From assembly GCA_920105625.2 (NCBI GenBank), contig OV050031.1:131766514-131830513 (forward strand): DNA of 64,000 nt. The letters are read 5' to 3'. Of this stretch, positions 59,545-64,000 are shown in pieces (the first letter of the stretch is position 1; each line of letters opens with the position of its first letter). This DNA is from Clusia tigrina (lineage: Eukaryota; Arthropoda; Insecta; Diptera; Clusiidae). Below the pieces are notes generated by a model. It did no database searches. It was not told the DNA's origin and worked only from the letters and a program-made list of their open reading frames with translations. Position numbers and translations under genes: made by a program.

Positions 59545-62225
59545 TAATACAAGAACCATGGTGTCGAATAGACGTATATGTGGCTTAGGAGGAATTGAGT
59601 GGGGGTCCGTCCTTTTCTGTGACGGGGAGGTCCGTCCCCCTTCCTGCATTGTTATGCCGAAAGCGGTTGATTGCATAACGTTAAGGCAATTTCGCACCAG
59701 GACCTAGTTGCAGTTAAAATAAAATATCGTCAATAGGGAAAAGAAGTATAGACTATTATTGTTTCAGCTTATCTCCCTTATGACTCTACCAGCAAGGGAG
59801 CTAATGACAATAGTACAATTCGAAAAATCTATGAACTTCAGCCTTATACTTGTGATGCAAATTCGTGCAACACTATTTGGGGTAGGACTAAATGTAAGAT
59901 CAAGGGGAATAAACTGATGGATTCCATTCTATCCTCTCGACTGACTATACAGAATGTTTTGACTAGTAGCAGACAGGAAGTGACTGATCAGACGCTGTCA
60001 AATAACACATCGGCGGATCAAATTACCGGCTGACGCATTCGGGAAGAAGAATCTCTCTAAGACTCGAATCTTGAAGGTCGCAATCCTCGAAAAGCGGACT
60101 GGATAAAACCTCCAGGAGCCTGCTGAACCGAACCCTTAAAGCTCGGTTGGAAGTAGACTGACTTGCCCCCCGTGATTTGAAGAAAGAATATAAGAAGATG
60201 GGTTAATTCTCTAAATTCGTTTCTTATAGAAACTTTTCCAGCGAAATGGAGGTTCAGAAGCGTTCTGCTGGGCTATGTAAAGTTCTCCAAATGGCAGCCA
60301 AGCTTGATTCCTTGTTGAAGCGCGATGGTTCCTACAGCAGCTCAGAATCGAAAGTAAACGAACTTCATCAACACTTCTGATCAAGCTGGATTGATTGGTT
60401 CATAGCCTCTAGGATAGTTACCAAAGAAACATTAAGTTTCGCCCTATCGTCATTCGATAACTTTAAATCTTCAGGGTGCAATGGTGTTCATTCAATAATT
60501 CTGAATGGAGAAGGGACAAAACTCTTAAGGGTTCCGACAAGAATGTCCATTATTTGTCTTGCTCACGGATATATCCCACACCTCTGGCAGTCTGTTAAAG
60601 TAATATTTGTTCCAGAGCCGGGTAGGGACAACTATCTTCTAATAAAAAATTTCATACCAATAAGCTTAACATAATTTCTGCTTAAAAGTTTCGAATGTAT
60701 GATTGAGCAGCATATTGGGCTAGAGGTTCTGAGGCGAACTCCATTCAATGCCCGACAACACGCATGTGAGAGTGGTAAATCCTGCCAACGACTATGTTAG
60801 GAGCAAATAGGAGACTTCAGTCTGGGAGTATTTGTTGACATTGAGGGGTCCTTCGACAACGCTACCATTGACTCAATGTGATCCTCAGGTATTAATGATG
60901 GAGTGGAAAGCTAACGTACGATAGATTCACTCCATTATATCCAAACGAGTGCTTATCACGGAGAGAGGAAATGACCACAGTGTCAAGGTAGAGGTGAGAA
61001 AAGGACGCCCCCAAGGATGAGTAATTTCCGTTTTTCTATGGTGCTTCTTTGTGGACTCCCTTTTCAATGATTTGCAAGCGTTGGAGGTCACGTTCCAAGT
61101 TCCCGTACTGATCTCGGGACGGTCCTTACTGACACTTTGCAGTAAAATGCAAGATGACTTGCACAAGATCGTGTCTTTTAGTGAATCCATAAGAGCATCT
61201 TAGTGATCTTTATTGGGAGTAGCAAAATGGATGGCCTGTTACTACCGACATTGAAAAGAGTAACATTGCAGACGTTTTTTGTGGTCAGGTATCTAGGGGT
61301 AACCCTAGATAGTGAATTTTCCTGGAATTGTCATGTCAAGCAGAAGGTCTCCAGTAAACTAAAGGTATTTAGGATGTGGTGGCGGACTTTCGGCAAGACT
61401 TGGGCCTAAGTCCAGCGGGGTGTACTGGCTGTACACCACTCTTATTAGATCAATAATTAGATATTCCTCGGTGGTATGGTGGAAAGCCAATATGTTAAGT
61501 CCATAACATCCTCTTTGACCACGCTGCAGAGAAGTGTGTGCCTGGGTATCACAGGTGCAATGAGCAATTCATCAGGTTCACGCTCTCAATGCCCTACTGA
61601 ATTTGTTTCTCCTGGACATTCTGATTCGTAAAGAGACAATAAAAGCGGCGTACAGACTCAGATTGAGCGGGGTCTGGCAAGAGGAACTAGACTTGGCGCA
61701 CAGCCAGATACGCCACAAAATGTCGACACATTTTATACTTTTCTCGATGCCAGTGGAGAATCGGGTACTCTCTGTCAGCTTCGGTATCCTGAACGAAATA
61801 AATAGTTGAGTTCAGAGCTTTTGCTTTGGGGTCTACATCATGTCATCTACATTAATGGGTGCAAAACTGCAGATGGTAGTGGTTCCGGTTGGCAATTAGA
61901 TGATGAAGCTAAGTTCTTTATTGCCACAGGAACACTTTATTATTAACAGAGGTCTTCGCTATCCTGAACGAGGCGTGGTGTGTAATTAAGGGGAGATGGT
62001 CAGAACAGTGCTTAAGCACCTGCAGAATAGTCAAGCTGCAATAACGGCCCTTGCTCATCCTGTCTGCTCCTCGAAATTGGTAAGCGAATGTAAGCCAAAA
62101 CCGAACACTGCTGCCAAACACAATAGGTTTGTCTCATCTGCGTTCCTGGGCATTGTGGTATTATTGGGATTTAGATGGCTGACAAATTGGGCAAAGAAGG
62201 CTCTGCAATTTCAATTTTTAGATCG
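59545..62225 (+). mobile_element. LOA/R1-like non-LTR element, ORF2 remnant A
   Basis: Order endonuclease, RT, RNase H on the plus strand in many frames. It has no ORF1 and is 5'-truncated. It ends inside the RNase H C terminus (ADKLGKEGSAISI, about 62175-62222) directly against copy B. Endonuclease plus RNase H again points to the LOA/R1/I group. Decay is heavy, so it is much older than the copy at 19264. Confidence 0.75.
59560..62225 (+). pseudogene. ORF2 remnant A: endonuclease-RT-RNase H
   Basis: Endonuclease pieces are CIVMPKAVDCITLRQF (59650), AYLPYDSTSKGA (59765) and CDANSCNTIWGRTKC (59851). RT pieces are VDIEGSFDNAT (60836), GRPQG (61000) and RYLGVTLDSEFSWN (61287). RT thumb IRYSSVVWW (61455) follows. 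RNase H fragments are CKTADGSGSGWQL (61862) and CVPGHCGIIG (62140). The frame changes every 100-300 bp and stops are frequent. No intact domain remains. Confidence 0.72.
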
Positions 62226-64000
62226 GACAACTTCTTTGGTATCCCGGTTGTGAAACTGAGAGGCAAGAATAAACCACCTTGGTGGTTGATGGATCTAGGC
62301 CTGCGGAAGTCTAATAGGCGGATATTCAACAGGGCTAAAAGTTCAGGTCTGCCCTCGGACTGGGAATCCTATAAGGCTGAACTAAAAATATACAAAAAAG
62401 GAATCAGAACTGCGCAACGAGAGTCCTGGAAAAAATTATAGTAGGCATGTAGAAGAAACATCGGAAGCCAAACGAGATTCCTAGCGTTTACACTATACAA
62501 CCTCGGCTACCTAAAAGCTCCAGGAGATGTGTGGGGCGAATCGAGTGAGGATTGTTTGGCTCTTCTCTTAGATACGCATTTTCCAGGTAGTAGCACGGTG
62601 GAGACGGCTTTACACGTCCTCATTGGTATAGTCGAAAAAGCCATCCAGCAGAAGGATTTTCCTCTGGCGGCCTTCATTGACATAGAAGGCGCTTTTAACA
62701 ATATAACTGCGAAAGCCATTACGGGAGCGTTTGGAACATTGGACGTTGATCCTGATGTGGTTGCAATGTTAGAGACTATACTCGTCAGCAGAAATGTAAC
62801 TGCCAGCTTAGGTATCTACACTTTAAGCAGACATAAATGCAGAGGTACTCCTCTGGGGGAACTGGTACCTGCTCTGAAATTTGGCGGTAAATAGCTTAAA
62901 ATGAGGGGGCATGGTTGCCACGTCGTCGCCTATGCTGAATATTTGGCAATTGTGATTGGAGGGAGCGCAAAATATTCAAACCCTTTTACGGATATTTTGC
63001 GCTCTAGCATGGCCACGCTTACTTGTTGGACGGGAAGAAAGGGATTATAGTTAAACCCCGATAAAATAGAATTAACCCTCTTTTCCAAGAAAAATAGATC
63101 TCCTACGGTCTCCCCGCAAACATAGAAAGGTGTGGGAATTCCGATGAAGGAGAAGTCAAATATTTGGGACTGGTACTAGATAGGAAACTTACCTGGAAAC
63201 CCAATATTAAAGAAAATGTTAGAAAGGCCAATATTCCTTTGTACACATGTAAAAAAGCGGTCGGAAGCAGTTGGGGGTTATCCCCACGAATTATGCACTG
63301 GCTGTACATTTCGGTGGTTAGACCTATAATGCTATAAGGAATTCTGGTATGGTGACCAGTCACTCAGAAACAAAGCTATTTGAAGCTTCTGAGCAAGGTC
63401 CAAAGAACGGACTTTCTGTGCATTTTTGGTGCTTCAACTACCACTCCAACTAAAACATTAGAAGTGATATTCAACCTACCTGCATTAGAGCTGGTAGGGA
63501 AACAAATGGCTGCCGCGTCAGGACTACGGCTGCAATATGCGGCGTTATGGCATAATCGGCAGATTGGTCCCTCGACTATCGTGTATACCTGGAGTAGTTT
63601 TACATATTGACCACTCTATATCCAATCTCAACTTCCATAGCCACCTCTAGAAGAGGGTGGCAAACACTCATGCCATGGAGAAGGGGGAACTGACTTTCTA
63701 CACCGACGGATCCATACTTGACGATAGAGTCGGTTTCGGAGTTTTCTCAAAAGAAATGGGACTGGAGCTTTCCTTCCGTCTCCCCAACCACTGCTGTGTT
63801 TATCAAGTAGTAGTGCTCTCCATAAACGAGGTTGCCGTCTACTTAAATATACATGCCGTAACAAATAATATTATAAATATCAACTCGGATAGCCAGAATG
63901 CCATCAATTCAATGAACTCGGTGGCACTGAAATCAAAGGTTGCTCAGGACTGCCGGGCAGCCCTAAATGATATCAGAACCATTTTCAGGGTAAGCCTTAT
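62226..64000 (+). mobile_element. LOA/R1-like non-LTR element, ORF2 remnant B (runs off the window)
   Basis: Begins at the linker between endonuclease and RT (KNKPPWWLMDLGLRKSNRRIF), parallel to the linker at about 21490 in the LOA-like element. RT, thumb and RNase H follow to the window end. Its abrupt start against remnant A suggests 5' truncation on insertion or recombination between two elements. Confidence 0.72.
62250..64000 (+). pseudogene. ORF2 remnant B: RT and RNase H
   Basis: Linker (62262-62441), then a large gap in RT where LLDTHFPGSSTVETALHVL joins residues normally about 150 apart. FIDIEGAFNNITAKAI (RT motif A) is at 62670. VKYLGLVLDRKLTWKPN-like thumb sequence lies near 63150 and FCIFGASTTTPTKTLEVIF near 63410. 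RNase H YTDGSILDDRVGFGVFS is at 63700 and INSDSQNAINSMNS at 63880. Frameshifts and stops break it; the 3' end lies outside the window. Confidence 0.72.

Overview
The window is a repeat-dense stretch of eukaryotic, almost certainly insect, nuclear DNA. No complete ordinary host gene is visible. The element set (gypsy with AGTT...AATT LTRs, LOA- and jockey-like non-LTR elements, an insect Helitron, mariner, Tc1 and Polinton relatives) points to a fly. A DD41D ('rosa'-type) transposase and recurrent 'tacgagtat' tracts suggest a tephritid, which is inference only. Background DNA is AT-rich with long (AT)n tracts. One nested block (14.5-19.2 kb) is strikingly GC-rich.

Region 1 (1-13872) is one giant inverted repeat centred near 6844 inside an (AT)n tract, with no spacer. 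From the centre outward each arm carries a 74-codon gene, a divergent C2H2 zinc-finger gene of unknown family, then an LTR, a tRNA primer site, a long repeat-bearing leader and a gag-pol of a Ty3/gypsy-like element whose Gag begins with a SAP-like motif. The arms differ by point changes and small indels and by repeat number (4 versus 6 units). They also share lesions, including a frameshift at the RT YVDD motif.

Region 2 (14534-24503, minus strand) is a GC-rich CsRn1-like Ty3/gypsy element with a tRNA-Trp-type primer site, bounded on both sides by (AT)n. Its 5' LTR is split by a LOA-like non-LTR element (about 19264-24290, plus strand) whose two ORFs overlap as TAATG.

Region 3 (25519-35742) is a decayed gypsy-group element with a tRNA-Lys-type primer site. 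A non-coding dipteran repeat interrupts it, and a perfect-looking 3085-bp tandem duplication covers most of pol. No env is seen. Region 4 (35901-40012, minus) is a Helitron with both ends intact and a shortened replicase/helicase.

Region 5 (about 41.4-49.9 kb) holds a Polinton/Maverick remnant (adenain-like protease, small capsid-like protein, packaging ATPase, a further small protein, integrase chromodomain). It is dissected by a mariner end, a Tc1 element that is itself split by a MADF-coding insertion, an (AT)n tract and a nearly intact DD41D element. Region 6 (50.2-64 kb) contains a jockey-like element whose ORFs overlap as ATGA, a DD34D mariner, a roughly 600-bp (AT)n tract, a mariner end and two abutting LOA/R1-like ORF2 remnants running off the window. 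Nearly all coding sequences are broken. The history readable here is repeated nesting, with many breakpoints at TA dinucleotides or (AT)n tracts.
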